From Paenibacillus paridis (GTDB lineage: Bacteria > Bacillota > Bacilli > Paenibacillales > Paenibacillaceae), in contig NZ_VCIX01000085.1 in the NCBI RefSeq assembly GCF_006345825.1, positions 186,001-250,000 of the forward strand: a DNA stretch of 64,000 nt. Reading direction: 5' to 3'. Under the pieces are notes generated by a model. That model made no database searches. It had not been told where the DNA came from and saw only the letters and a program-made list of their open reading frames with translations. Numbering within the stretch: the stretch's first letter is position 1; each line of letters begins with the position of its first letter. Position numbers and translations under genes: made by a program. Positions 1-8,518 of this stretch are shown piece after piece.

Positions 1-70
1 TATCGGTTATTCGATCGCATTCGAATTTACAGATGAGGCTTCCAGAGAACCAATTAAAGCTCTGTCATGA
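1..70 (+). CDS. C-terminal end of a truncated upstream gene, possibly YqhR-like membrane protein
   Basis: An open frame beginning at base 2 runs off the left edge and ends in TGA at 68-70. The visible tail reads IGYSIAFEF followed by TDEASREPIKALS. In Bacillus the genes before aroQ are yqhQ and yqhR, and a short membrane-protein tail fits YqhR. Only 22 residues are visible, so the identity rests on position and is weak. Confidence 0.4.
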   Translation, partial: IGYSIAFEFTDEASREPIKALS

Positions 71-159
71 GTTCTGCTTCTCAAGCGGCGGGCATTTGTG
101 GTAAAATGGCTAATGATCTTTGAACCTATAATGGATTCGGTTGCTTGGGAGGTGCATTC

Positions 160-600
160 ATGCACAAAATTATGGTTTTAAACGGACCGAACCTAAACAT
201 GTTAGGTATTCGTGAGCCTGGCGTTTACGGAAGCGATACACTTGCGACGATCGAAGCGAACCTGCTTGCAAAGGCTGGGGAGTTAGGCGTAGAAGTATCT
301 TTTTTCCAAACGAATCACGAGGGTGAAATGATTGATCGAATACATAGCGTATATGGCAAGGTAGACGGTATTGTCATTAATCCTGGCGCATGGACGCATT
401 ACAGCTATGCGCTGCGTGATGCTCTCAGCACCATTGGGCTGCCTGTTATCGAGGTGCACATGTCTAACATCCACAAGCGGGAAGCGTTTCGGCATGTTTC
501 TGTGATTGCTGCAATTGCGGTCGGACAGATCGCAGGCTTTGGTTCTCACAGCTATGAACTCGGTCTAACGGCGCTCGTGCATTATTTGCAAAAATCGTAA
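160..600 (+). CDS. aroQ: type II 3-dehydroquinate dehydratase
   Basis: This enzyme dehydrates 3-dehydroquinate to 3-dehydroshikimate in the shikimate pathway and works as a cytoplasmic dodecamer. The product is 146 residues, typical of the family. It opens with the conserved [13 protein letters not shown] segment, which includes the active-site lid arginine. It also has the [15 protein letters not shown] block, [15 protein letters not shown], and [19 protein letters not shown] with the conserved His/Arg residues. I chose the ATG at 160 because GGGAGGTG lies just upstream. A TTG at 145 would add five residues and overlap that ribosome binding site. It leads the aroQ-papA-efp cluster seen in Bacillus (yqhS-yqhT-efp). 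Confidence 0.97.
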   Translation: MHKIMVLNGPNLNMLGIREPGVYGSDTLATIEANLLAKAGELGVEVSFFQTNHEGEMIDRIHSVYGKVDGIVINPGAWTHYSYALRDALSTIGLPVIEVHMSNIHKREAFRHVSVIAAIAVGQIAGFGSHSYELGLTALVHYLQKS

Positions 601-626
601 TCAAAAGAAGAAAGGGTGAAGCGATT

Positions 627-1700
627 ATGCCAAACGCTAGAGTAAAGCGACTTCGTCAACTGATGGAAGAACATCGCTTTGAAGCGATATTAATTGGAAG
701 CGAGCACAACCGGCGCTACATAAGCGGCTTCACAGGCTCTTCAGGCATGGTGCTCATTACGCACAGCGAAAGCTATCTGCTTACCGATTTTCGCTATCGC
801 ACACAAGCCCCTCAGCAGGCGAGCGGCTTCCATATCGTTGAGCACGGGCCTAACCCGCTTGTGGATGTGCTTGAGCTTCTTAATCAAAGCAAGCTGACCA
901 AGCTGGCTTTCGAGCAGGATCATGTCGTTTACAGCGAGTTTACCGCGTGGTCGAAAACATTGGACGGCATTACGCTTGAGCCTGCTTCCGGACTGGTAGA
1001 GAAGCTGCGTATTATTAAAGACGAAGCCGAACTGAAAATTATGCAGGAAGCTGCAGATCTTGCAGACCATACCTTCAAGCATATTTTGAATGTCATCCGT
1101 CCGGGCGTACGCGAATCCGATATTGCCCTCGAGATGGAAGTGTATATGCGCAGTCACGGCGCAACTTCTTCTTCCTTCGATACCATCGTAGCCTCTGGCG
1201 AGCGTTCCGCTTTGCCTCATGGGGTTGCCAGTGACCGGATTATCGGCAATAATGAGTTTGTCAAACTTGACTTTGGCGCCTATTATAATGGCTATTGTTC
1301 TGATTTGACGCGAACTATCGTTGTTGGCACGCCAACGGCCAAGCATTTGGAAATCTACAATATCGTGCTTGAGGCGCAGCTGCATGCACTTGCGCATATC
1401 AAGCCTGGGATGACAGGCCGCGAAGCGGATGCCCTGACTCGCGACATCATTACCAAATACGGCTATGGCGACCTGTTCGGCCATGGTACCGGACACGGCC
1501 TTGGCATGGAAATTCATGAAGCGCCAAGATTGTCCAAGCTTAGCGAAACGATTTTAACCCCCGGCATGACGGTTACGGTTGAACCTGGCATTTACGTACC
1601 CGGCTTTGGCGGCGTGCGCATTGAGGATGACATCGTTATTACGGAAACCGGTATTAAAATATTAACCTCATCCCCGAAGGACTTGATCACTCTGGGATAA
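627..1700 (+). CDS. papA: M24 family Xaa-Pro aminopeptidase (YqhT/PapA type)
   Basis: This predicted cytoplasmic metallopeptidase removes an N-terminal residue next to proline. The 357 residues comprise an N-terminal creatinase-like domain (about 1-125) and a C-terminal pita-bread domain. All five metal ligands are visible: Asp in [14 protein letters not shown] (two Asp), His in [16 protein letters not shown], Glu in VEPGIY and Glu in GVRIEDD. AAAGGGTGA lies upstream of the ATG. It sits 26 bp after aroQ and 28 bp before efp, as in Bacillus, where the neighbour EF-P aids translation of proline stretches. Confidence 0.93.
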   Translation: MPNARVKRLRQLMEEHRFEAILIGSEHNRRYISGFTGSSGMVLITHSESYLLTDFRYRTQAPQQASGFHIVEHGPNPLVDVLELLNQSKLTKLAFEQDHVVYSEFTAWSKTLDGITLEPASGLVEKLRIIKDEAELKIMQEAADLADHTFKHILNVIRPGVRESDIALEMEVYMRSHGATSSSFDTIVASGERSALPHGVASDRIIGNNEFVKLDFGAYYNGYCSDLTRTIVVGTPTAKHLEIYNIVLEAQLHALAHIKPGMTGREADALTRDIITKYGYGDLFGHGTGHGLGMEIHEAPRLSKLSETILTPGMTVTVEPGIYVPGFGGVRIEDDIVITETGIKILTSSPKDLITLG

Positions 1701-1728
1701 GGACTATTCATTCAGGAGGGAATCAGCA

Positions 1729-2286
1729 ATGATTTCAGTAAACGATTTTAAGACAGGCTTAACCGTACAAGTAGATACCGATATTTACACCGTTCTTGAC
1801 TTCCAGCACGTTAAGCCTGGCAAAGGCGCGGCATTCGTTCGCTCCAAGCTGAAAAACCTTCGCAACGGCAACGTTGTTGAGAAAACATTCCGTGCAGGCG
1901 AGAGCATTGGCCGCGCCATTATCGAAAACCGTGAGGTGCAATACCTTTACAATTCCGGATCGGAATACACGTTCATGGATAATGAAACGTTTGATCAGTT
2001 CAACCTGGACAAGAAGCAGCTGGAGTGGGAGCTTAACTTCCTGAAAGAAAATATGAACGTAAACATTTCGAGCTACCAAGGCGAAATTCTTGGGATTCAA
2101 ATGCAAAACAGCGTTGAGCTTAAAGTTGTTGAGACGGAGCCGGGCGTAAAAGGAAATACAGCGCAAGGCGCAACGAAAACAGCTAAAGTCGAAACAGGAC
2201 TTAACGTACAAGTGCCGCTTTTCATTAACGAAGGCGACGTGTTGCTGATCGATACTCGCGAAGGCAAATATATCTCGCGCGCATAG
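1729..2286 (+). CDS. efp: translation elongation factor P
   Basis: EF-P binds between the P and E sites of stalled ribosomes and promotes peptide bonds at polyproline runs. The 185 residues are standard for the three-domain (KOW, OB, C-terminal) family. The modifiable lysine lies in the loop [15 protein letters not shown] near residue 32. In B. subtilis this lysine carries 5-aminopentanol, so the same modification is likely here but cannot be seen in DNA. The C-terminal signature [20 protein letters not shown] is intact. The RBS is AGGAGG, and an intrinsic terminator follows. Confidence 0.98.
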   Translation: MISVNDFKTGLTVQVDTDIYTVLDFQHVKPGKGAAFVRSKLKNLRNGNVVEKTFRAGESIGRAIIENREVQYLYNSGSEYTFMDNETFDQFNLDKKQLEWELNFLKENMNVNISSYQGEILGIQMQNSVELKVVETEPGVKGNTAQGATKTAKVETGLNVQVPLFINEGDVLLIDTREGKYISRA

Positions 2287-2299
2287 CAGCAGCTTGATT

Positions 2300-2333
2300 A
2301 ACCGTCCGATGCAACTCGGGCGGTTATTTTTTT
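2300..2333 (+). terminator. intrinsic terminator after efp
   Basis: AACCGTCCGA pairs with TCGGGCGGTT across a short loop and is followed by seven T. It closes the aroQ-papA-efp unit. Confidence 0.85.
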
Positions 2334-2365
2334 GTATGCGGATATACCCATGGGAGCATTTGCTG

Positions 2366-2374
2366 TGATATAAT
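2366..2374 (+). promoter_or_regulatory. extended -10 promoter for aspartokinase gene
   Basis: TGATATAAT is an extended -10 (TG, one base, TATAAT) without a recognisable -35. It lies 42 bp before the chosen TTG start. Only about 130 bp separate efp from this gene, too little for a lysine riboswitch of the kind that controls lysC in B. subtilis. Confidence 0.5.
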
Positions 2375-2416
2375 ATTGACTTGTATGTATATGTCAGGGT
2401 TGGGAGTGAATCAGCT

Positions 2417-3670
2417 TTGTCGTTGATAGTGATGAAGTTTGGCGGCAGCTCCGTAGGAACGCCGGAGCGGATGCAGCGTGTAGCGAAGCGAATAATTGAC
2501 AGGCAGAAAGAGGGCAATGACATTGTTGTTGTTGTTTCTGCCATGGGAGATACGACTGACGATCTGATCGATCAGTCCAAACAGCTAAATCCAAATCCGC
2601 CGGCGCGCGAGATGGATATGCTATTGACAGTTGGTGAGCAAATATCAATAGCGCTGCTATCGATGACCGTTCACCAGCTTGGAGGAAAGGCCGTTTCCTT
2701 TACCGGATGGCAAGCAGGCATTCGTACGGAAGCGGTTCATAGCAAGGCTAAGATGACGAATATTCACCCTGAGCGCGTCTTTGCTGCGCTGGAACAGGGC
2801 AATGTTGCGATTATCGCGGGATTCCAAGGAATGACTGAGGATGGAGAGATTACGACACTCGGTCGCGGCGGGTCAGACACGACAGCGGTTGCCATGGCAG
2901 CAGCAATGAAAGCGGACGTGTGCGAAATTTATACGGATGTGGACGGCATTTATTCAACCGATCCGCGGGTAGTGAAAAACGCACGCAAGCTGAATGAAAT
3001 TTCTTATGATGAAATGCTAGAGCTTGCCAATTTGGGCGCGGCTGTCTTGCATCCGCGTGCCGTGGAATACGCTAAACATAACAATGTGAAACTTGTTGTG
3101 CGCTCAAGCTTTACCCAAAATGAAGGAACAAGTGTGAAGGAGGAAGCGGTCATGGAGCAAGGCGTGGTCGTTCGCGGCATCGCGTTTGACAAAAATGTAG
3201 CTAGAATCAGCATTATGGGTGTAGAGGATGTTCCGGGAGTGCTAGCCCATGTGTTCGGCGCATTGGCAGGCAATGGCATCGATGTTGACATTATCGTTCA
3301 AAGCGGTGTGCAAGACGGGAAAGCCGACTTCTCCTTCACGCTCTCGGGCGATGATAAGGATAAAGCTATCTCGGTTATCGAAGGCATCCGCAGTACCGTT
3401 CCTTATCGAGAGACGACATCTGAATCCGATCTTGTCAAAGTATCCATTGTTGGAGCGGGCATGGTCAGCAATCCAGGCGTTGCAGCGAAAATGTTCGAAA
3501 CGATCTCTTCCATTGGCGTCAGCATCAAGATGGTCAGCACTTCGGAAATCAAATGTTCTTGCGTAATCGTCGCTGAACCTTTGAATGATGTCGTGCGTGC
3601 GCTTCATACCGCATATGGCCTAGATACGGCTGAGCAAGCTTTTGTAGGCGGTCCACAAGATCGCCGTTAA
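2417..3670 (+). CDS. lysC: aspartokinase II (lysine-sensitive type), alpha and internal beta subunits
   Basis: The enzyme phosphorylates L-aspartate, the first step toward lysine, threonine, methionine and diaminopimelate. The 417-residue product has an N-terminal kinase domain (KFGGSSVG, VVVSAMG, TTLGRGGSDTTA, IYTDVDGIYSTDPR) and two C-terminal ACT domains (VSIVGAGMVSNPGVAAKMF). TTG at 2417 is preferred because GGGAGTG precedes it and it gives the usual N terminus MSLIVMKFGG. A TTG at 2381 would add 12 unconserved residues. Codon 246 is an ATG with its own strong Shine-Dalgarno, matching the beta-subunit start of B. subtilis LysC, so two products are expected. Confidence 0.95.
   Translation: MSLIVMKFGGSSVGTPERMQRVAKRIIDRQKEGNDIVVVVSAMGDTTDDLIDQSKQLNPNPPAREMDMLLTVGEQISIALLSMTVHQLGGKAVSFTGWQAGIRTEAVHSKAKMTNIHPERVFAALEQGNVAIIAGFQGMTEDGEITTLGRGGSDTTAVAMAAAMKADVCEIYTDVDGIYSTDPRVVKNARKLNEISYDEMLELANLGAAVLHPRAVEYAKHNNVKLVVRSSFTQNEGTSVKEEAVMEQGVVVRGIAFDKNVARISIMGVEDVPGVLAHVFGALAGNGIDVDIIVQSGVQDGKADFSFTLSGDDKDKAISVIEGIRSTVPYRETTSESDLVKVSIVGAGMVSNPGVAAKMFETISSIGVSIKMVSTSEIKCSCVIVAEPLNDVVRALHTAYGLDTAEQAFVGGPQDRR
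3137..3154 (+). promoter_or_regulatory. internal ribosome binding site and start for the aspartokinase beta subunit
   Basis: AAGGAGG at 3137-3143 is followed, eight bases later, by an in-frame ATG at 3152 (codon 246). It would yield a 172-residue protein carrying only the ACT regulatory domains. B. subtilis LysC makes its beta subunit from the equivalent codon. Confidence 0.75.
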
Positions 3671-3684
3671 GGGATACAGAATAA

Positions 3685-3724
3685 AAGAAGGCATGCTCTG
3701 CAAACTGCAGAGCATGCCTTCTTC
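3685..3724. terminator. bidirectional terminator between lysC and comB
   Basis: An 18-bp perfect stem, AAGAAGGCATGCTCTGCA and its complement around a three-base loop, lies between converging genes. It can act on both strands. The 90 bp up to comB hold nothing else recognisable. Confidence 0.85.
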
Positions 3725-3815
3725 TTGTTTGGTTGAGCAAAATGGTTAGTGAGATGAAAAATTTTGGTATCAGTCGAACTAAAAAATGATCTACTCGCGC
3801 AGCGCATAGTTATTG

Positions 3816-4532
3816 TTAATTCCGCGTTAACTGGTCACCATTCAAGCGTGGCACGTCTTGATAAATATCGATGAAAGAACAGGCCTCGATGTCTTTGCGC
3901 AATCCGAGCTTTATTAGCTTTCTCCCCGTGATGCCATTCATCATCGTCTCTCTTATCTGTGCCGAACGATTTCGGTATAAACCGAGCATAGCAGATCCGA
4001 AGTCATCCATTTCAATCGCTACCGGACTGAATGCATGAAGTTTCTCCAATACAAAACCCGCGCACAGGCCATCCTCAATCGCGAATTCATCGTGACTTCC
4101 TGCGCATAGGATCACCACATCCCGTCGCAATTCAACGGCTGCCCGTGCGCAAGCCTCCGCATTTAATAGAGAGGCGGTCAGGACGTGGTCGGCTCGCATC
4201 GACTTATGAATAGCCCTTGTGCCATTCGTCGTCGTCAGAATGATTCGTTTGCCTGCTACGACCTGTTCGGTATACTCCTCCGGGGAATTCCCAAGGTCAA
4301 ACCCTGCGATTTTTCGGCAGAACCTCTCGCCACCAAGCAAGTCCCCCGCGCGCTGCAGCGCTCTTGCCTCCATCACCGTTTCAGCCGGAACGACACATAA
4401 CGCCCCCGAAGCGATCGCGGTAACAATCGTGCTCGTTGCACGCAGGACATCGATAATAATCGCAGTTTTATGATGGAACTTTGCGGTGCTGGCTTCATTC
4501 ACACTGGAAATCACCTGTACTTGCATGGTCAT
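3816..4532 (-). CDS. comB: probable 2-phosphosulfolactate phosphatase (ComB family)
   Basis: The 238-residue protein belongs to the ComB family, whose founding member removes phosphate from 2-phosphosulfolactate. Family traits seen are the N-terminal AIIIDVLRATSTIVTAI, the TTTNGTRAI block and the ILCAGSHDEFAIEDGLCAG segment with acidic residues. The start ATG lies after GGGAAGGGCGG. It stands alone on the minus strand between lysC and yqhV. No other coenzyme M or sulfolactate gene lies nearby, so the true substrate in this organism is uncertain. Confidence 0.85.
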   Translation of the reverse strand: MTMQVQVISSVNEASTAKFHHKTAIIIDVLRATSTIVTAIASGALCVVPAETVMEARALQRAGDLLGGERFCRKIAGFDLGNSPEEYTEQVVAGKRIILTTTNGTRAIHKSMRADHVLTASLLNAEACARAAVELRRDVVILCAGSHDEFAIEDGLCAGFVLEKLHAFSPVAIEMDDFGSAMLGLYRNRSAQIRETMMNGITGRKLIKLGLRKDIEACSFIDIYQDVPRLNGDQLTRN

Positions 4533-4661
4533 TATTCCGCCCTTCCCTTGCTCAATGCATTACTATATGCGCTTATTCCTGGGCTGGTGCCCGGCATGAA
4601 AGGCAGACAAGCGTGCATATGTTAAAAGAACATTTCGAATAGGAAGGGAGGTCGTCTCATC

Positions 4662-4928
4662 ATGCTGAACAAAATTGTGCTTACCATGGCGTCGCTGCGG
4701 TTGACATCGGGCACGATTGAAATTTGCGCCGCGCTGCTCATGCTTAGGCTGAACCAAATCGATAAAGCGCTTGTTGTCAACTCATCTCTTGCGCTGGTAG
4801 GCCCGCTAATCTTGATTGCTACGACGACAGTTGGACTTGTCGGTCTTTCAGACAAGCTGTCGCCGTCCAAATTTCTTTGGGTCGGGGCAGGGGTCATCTG
4901 TTTGATGATTGGTATTTTAAAAAAATAA
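4662..4928 (+). CDS. yqhV: YqhV family membrane protein (DUF2619)
   Basis: This 88-residue protein resembles B. subtilis YqhV, a small membrane protein of unknown function always found before spoIIIA. It has two or three hydrophobic segments (IEICAALLMLRL, SSLALVGPLILIATTTVGLVG, WVGAGVICLMIGILKK) and the typical SLRLTSGTIEI opening. GGAAGGGAGGT precedes the start. Its position ahead of spoIIIAA matches Bacillus. Function is unknown. Confidence 0.85.
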   Translation: MLNKIVLTMASLRLTSGTIEICAALLMLRLNQIDKALVVNSSLALVGPLILIATTTVGLVGLSDKLSPSKFLWVGAGVICLMIGILKK

Positions 4929-4963
4929 TAGATTGCAACTCTATCAATAAATGATCGGGGTTG

Positions 4964-4991
4964 TCATATTTTTGCCAGGGCCGCATACAAA
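4964..4991 (+). promoter_or_regulatory. sigma-E promoter of the spoIIIA operon
   Basis: TCATATT (-35) and CATACAAA (-10) are separated by 13 bp, matching the sigma-E consensus KMATATT / CATACAMT almost exactly. It lies about 40 bp before the chosen spoIIIAA start. Its position excludes the longer frame start at 4951, which lies upstream of the promoter. SpoIIIA genes are mother-cell genes, as expected. Confidence 0.85.
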
Positions 4992-5031
4992 TAAGAACTA
5001 CGTAGGACAAACATCCGGGAGTGATGAACGC

Positions 5032-6081
5032 ATGCTGGCAAGAGTGGCGCATTTACTGCCTTTGGAACTGAAGACGCTGCTGGAGCGACTTCCTGAATCG
5101 ATGCAGGAGCAGCTGGAGGAAATTCGGATTCGCGAGGGAAGGCCGCTGGAAATCGGTTTTCGTGGACAATCCCGATTTATGATGATGGACGGCTCGCTGA
5201 GGCAGGCTGCCGACGGAGCATACAAGCCCTCTGCAGATACATGCCGCAAGCTGCTTGAGCGCATTACCAACTATTCTTTGTACGCGATGGAGGAGGAGCT
5301 GCGAAGAGGGTTTATTACCGTTTCAGGAGGCCATCGCATTGGACTGGCTGGCCGGACGATTCTGGATGGCGGGGTCGTTCGAGGTATTCGCGACATTGGC
5401 GCCTTTAATATCCGCGTCGCAAGAGAGGTGATCGGCGCAAGCGCGCATTTGCTGCCCAAGCTGATTGACCGAACGAGAAAAACGCTTCACTCCACACTTA
5501 TTCTTGCTCCGCCTCAACAAGGGAAAACAACGCTTATTCGGGATATTGCAAGGTCGGTCAGCTACGGCCTCTGGCCGTCGCTGGAGAGCAGCGGTTGGCA
5601 GGGCAGGAAAGTGGGCATTGTCGATGAAAGATCTGAGATTGCTGCTTGCGTCCGCGGCATTCCTACCTTTGATGTGGGGCCGCGAACAGATGTCATGGAT
5701 GCTTGTCCGAAAGCGGAAGGGATGATGATGCTGGTGCGTTCCATGTCGCCTGAGGTGTTGATTGCTGACGAGATCGGAAGGCCGGAGGATGCGGAAGCGA
5801 TTCGGGAGGCAAGCCATGCGGGAATCAGCATCGTCGCAACGGCGCATGCCTATGACCTTCAGGATGCCAGAGGCAGACCCGTGCTTCAAAAGCTGCTTGA
5901 TGAAGGTGCCTTCAAGTATGTCGTTGAGCTGAGGCGCACGGAGCAGGGCATTATGCACCGGGTAGTACCGGCTGAATCGGTTATAGGACGGACTTCTTCA
6001 CGCGAGGCGTCTGCCTTGCAGCGCTTGGCGTCTGAATCGGTACATGCCCTTGCAGGGCGGCATCGAGCTGATGATCCGTGA
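5032..6081 (+). CDS. spoIIIAA: stage III sporulation protein AA, secretion-type ATPase
   Basis: SpoIIIAA is the ATPase of the SpoIIIA-SpoIIQ channel linking mother cell and forespore. The 349-residue product has a Walker A loop in APPQQGKTTLIRD, a Walker B in EVLIADEIGRPED, and a His-containing stretch VATAHAYD. These are features of the GspE/VirB11-like family. I chose ATG 5032 because the sigma-E promoter lies between it and the earlier frame start. Its TGA overlaps the GTG of spoIIIAB by four bases, so the two are probably translationally coupled. Confidence 0.95.
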   Translation: MLARVAHLLPLELKTLLERLPESMQEQLEEIRIREGRPLEIGFRGQSRFMMMDGSLRQAADGAYKPSADTCRKLLERITNYSLYAMEEELRRGFITVSGGHRIGLAGRTILDGGVVRGIRDIGAFNIRVAREVIGASAHLLPKLIDRTRKTLHSTLILAPPQQGKTTLIRDIARSVSYGLWPSLESSGWQGRKVGIVDERSEIAACVRGIPTFDVGPRTDVMDACPKAEGMMMLVRSMSPEVLIADEIGRPEDAEAIREASHAGISIVATAHAYDLQDARGRPVLQKLLDEGAFKYVVELRRTEQGIMHRVVPAESVIGRTSSREASALQRLASESVHALAGRHRADDP

Positions 6082-6596
6082 TCAAGCTGCTCGGCGCGGT
6101 TTTGGTTTTGTTCGCAGGCACGATGATCGGCTTTCAGCAGGCGGCCAAATTCGCAGAACGCCCTAGGCAGCTGCGCCAGCTGGCTCACGCCCTTCAACGG
6201 CTGGAAACGGAGATTGGCTATGGACACACGCCGCTCCCTGAAGCGCTGGAGAGAACCGCATCCGCGACGCCGGAACCGCTGGCTGCGATTTTTCGGAAGG
6301 CGGCAAACGGCATTTGGGAAACAGAAAGCTTCAGCTTCAGCGATAGCTGGGAGCAAGCGATAAACGAAAATTGGGAATCGACATCCATGCGAAAAAACGA
6401 GCAGTCAGTGCTCATTCGGCTGGGCTCTACGCTGGGAATTAGCGATAAAGAAGACCAAATGAAACATATCCATCTAGCATTGTTGCAGTTGAAGGCAGAG
6501 GAGGACGCAGCGAGAGACGATCAGGGGCGTTACGAGAAAATGTGGAAAAGTCTCGGGATATTGATCGCTGTGCTGGTCGTCATTTTGATGGTGTAG
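6078..6596 (+). CDS. spoIIIAB: stage III sporulation protein AB
   Basis: SpoIIIAB resembles type II secretion inner-membrane protein GspF in part and belongs to the channel basal complex. The 172 residues have an N-terminal membrane segment (LLGAVLVLFAGTMIGF), a helical middle (RQLRQLAHALQRLETEI, the family hallmark) and a C-terminal membrane segment (LGILIAVLVVILMV). It starts at GTG, overlapping the spoIIIAA stop. Confidence 0.94.
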   Translation: MIKLLGAVLVLFAGTMIGFQQAAKFAERPRQLRQLAHALQRLETEIGYGHTPLPEALERTASATPEPLAAIFRKAANGIWETESFSFSDSWEQAINENWESTSMRKNEQSVLIRLGSTLGISDKEDQMKHIHLALLQLKAEEDAARDDQGRYEKMWKSLGILIAVLVVILMV

Positions 6597-6611
6597 TGGG
6601 GTGCCGCACAA

Positions 6612-6815
6612 ATGAACATGGATGTGAGCGCCATTTTCCAAATTGCCGGAATCGGAATTGTTATCGCAATGATACATTCGGTGCTGAAGCAAATGGGCAA
6701 GGAAGATATGGCGCATTGGGTTACGCTTATCGGTTTTGTTGTCGTGCTGTTTATGGTGGTTCGGCTCTTGAATGAGTTGTTCCAGGAAATTAAAACCATT
6801 TTTTTGTTTCAATAG
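6612..6815 (+). CDS. spoIIIAC: stage III sporulation protein AC
   Basis: This 67-residue membrane protein has two transmembrane helices (IFQIAGIGIVIAMIHSVLKQ and WVTLIGFVVVLFMVVRLL). Both length and topology are those of SpoIIIAC. The family sequence QMGKEDMAHW lies between the helices. It sits 15 bp after spoIIIAB and 40 bp before spoIIIAD. It likely forms part of the membrane platform of the feeding-tube channel. Confidence 0.94.
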   Translation: MNMDVSAIFQIAGIGIVIAMIHSVLKQMGKEDMAHWVTLIGFVVVLFMVVRLLNELFQEIKTIFLFQ

Positions 6816-6855
6816 ACGTCAGAAGTTAGGCGCTGAGGCAAGCAGGTGAACCGGA

Positions 6856-7251
6856 ATGGAAATGATTCAAATCGTCGGACTTGGCTTGATGGCAACTGTT
6901 CTTATCCTGGTCGTTCGAGAGCAGAAGCCGATGTTCGCATTTTTGCTGGCTGCTTTTACGGGGATATTCATCTTCCTGTATTTGATTGGCAAAATCGAGA
7001 TCGTCATCACGGTTCTTGAGGATTTGGCTAACCGCTCAGGCATCCCGTCCATTTACTTGAAGACGATCTTAAAAATAATCGGGATCGCGTACATTGCGGA
7101 GTTTGGCGCGCAAATCGTCAGGGATGCAGGTCAAGAGGGCATCGCTTCTAAAATCGAATTTGCCGGCAAAGTGTTTATACTCGTCATGGCCGTTCCCATT
7201 ATAAGCGTGATTGTCGAGACGGTAATCGGACTGCTGCCGGATGGGAGTTGA
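6856..7251 (+). CDS. spoIIIAD: stage III sporulation protein AD
   Basis: The 131-residue polytopic membrane protein has about four hydrophobic segments and the conserved GIAYIAEFGAQIVRDAGQEG motif of the SpoIIIAC/AD family. It is a membrane component of the SpoIIIA complex. Its TGA lies directly against the start region of spoIIIAE. Confidence 0.95.
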   Translation: MEMIQIVGLGLMATVLILVVREQKPMFAFLLAAFTGIFIFLYLIGKIEIVITVLEDLANRSGIPSIYLKTILKIIGIAYIAEFGAQIVRDAGQEGIASKIEFAGKVFILVMAVPIISVIVETVIGLLPDGS

Positions 7252-7256
7252 TGCTT

Positions 7257-8501
7257 ATGATCAAGCTTACTCCTGCAAGAGAGAGGGCCAAACTGCTGCT
7301 GTTCATTCTTGTCTCGGTGATACTATTCGCTTTCGTCCCGAATATCGGTTATGCCATAAGCGGGGAAGGTACGGGGGGAGCCTCGAATCAGCAGCAAGCG
7401 GAGGAGCTATCCAAGGAGCTCGCGCTGGAACAGCTTGGCGGACTGGAGACGGGGGCGGTCGAGAACTACTGGAACAAGCTTCGAAACGATTATGGAGGTT
7501 ATTTTCCAGAGCAGAAGATTCCGAGTTTTATGGAAATGATCTTGCCAGGCGGCGAAGGTTTAAAGTTCACGGACATGCTCCAAGGGCTGTTTCGCTACTT
7601 GTGGCATGAGGTGCTCTATAACGGTAAGCTGCTAGTCACGATTGTGATGCTGACGGTGTTCAGCATGGTGCTTGAAACGTTGCAAAATGCCTTTGAGCGA
7701 AATGCGGTAAGCAAGGTCGCCTATTCCATTACCTACATGGTGCTGATCATCATTGCGGTAAACAGCTTCCACGTTGCGATGGGCTACGCGAAAGGAGCCA
7801 TTGAGAGCATGATTCAGTTCATGCTGGCGATGGTGCCGCTGCTGCTGACGCTGCTGGCGTCCATGGGAAACGTCGTGACGGTATCGGTGCTGCATCCCTT
7901 GATTATTTTTATGATCCATGCGGTGGGCACGCTTATCTATACACTCGTATTTCCATTATTGTTTTTCTCTGCTGTGCTTCATATCACGAGCGCGTTATCC
8001 GAGAAATTCAAGGTTACACAGCTGGCAAATCTGCTTCGCAATATCGGCGTAGGAGTGCTAGGGGTTCTGCTCACGGCGTTTCTTGGGGTCATTTCTGTCC
8101 AAGGCGCTACGGGCGCAGTAACGGATGGAGTCACGCTAAGGACGGCTAAGTTCGTCACCGGCAATTTCGTTCCCGTTGTGGGGAGAATGTTCTCGGACGC
8201 TGCGGATACCGTAATTTCTGCTTCGATGCTCGCCAAAAACGCAATCGGCCTGGCAGGCGTCATTATCCTACTATTCATCAGCGCGTTCCCTGCAATCAAA
8301 ATATTGACGTTGGCGCTTATCTACAACATCGCTGCCGCGGTCATGCAGCCGCTCGGAGATTCGCCGATTGTCGCCTGCTTGGAGACGATTGGCAAGACCA
8401 TGATCTACGTGTTTGCGGCACTCGCTGCCGTTAGTCTTATGTTTTTTCTTGCAGTAACGATTATTTTGACTGCAGGAAATGCGGCAATGATGGTTAGGTA
8501 A
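7257..8501 (+). CDS. spoIIIAE: stage III sporulation protein AE
   Basis: SpoIIIAE is a multi-spanning membrane protein of the mother cell-forespore channel. About 414 residues, with an N-terminal signal-like helix (LLLFILVSVILFAFVPNIGYA) and at least seven later hydrophobic segments. The start is ambiguous: TTG 7248, ATG 7251 and ATG 7257 are in frame. ATG 7257 has the best spacing (nine bases) to GGGAG. Either choice leaves the signal segment intact. Order and spacing are those of the spoIIIA operon. Confidence 0.94.
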   Translation: MIKLTPARERAKLLLFILVSVILFAFVPNIGYAISGEGTGGASNQQQAEELSKELALEQLGGLETGAVENYWNKLRNDYGGYFPEQKIPSFMEMILPGGEGLKFTDMLQGLFRYLWHEVLYNGKLLVTIVMLTVFSMVLETLQNAFERNAVSKVAYSITYMVLIIIAVNSFHVAMGYAKGAIESMIQFMLAMVPLLLTLLASMGNVVTVSVLHPLIIFMIHAVGTLIYTLVFPLLFFSAVLHITSALSEKFKVTQLANLLRNIGVGVLGVLLTAFLGVISVQGATGAVTDGVTLRTAKFVTGNFVPVVGRMFSDAADTVISASMLAKNAIGLAGVIILLFISAFPAIKILTLALIYNIAAAVMQPLGDSPIVACLETIGKTMIYVFAALAAVSLMFFLAVTIILTAGNAAMMVR

Positions 8502-8518
8502 GGGAGGAGACGGAAGCT

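Noticed and set aside
741..1517. 258-codon minus-strand frame across papA
   Set aside because: It lies wholly opposite a well-supported peptidase gene, lacks a ribosome site and has no recognisable domain.
2334..2416. lysine riboswitch upstream of lysC
   Set aside because: The gap is far too short and no L-box signatures are present.
4951..5031. 27-residue N-terminal extension of SpoIIIAA
   Set aside because: It spans the sigma-E promoter and has no conserved residues, so the start at 5032 is preferred.
5323..5958. 211-codon minus-strand frame across spoIIIAA
   Set aside because: Opposite the ATPase domain of spoIIIAA; codon pattern is that of a shadow frame.
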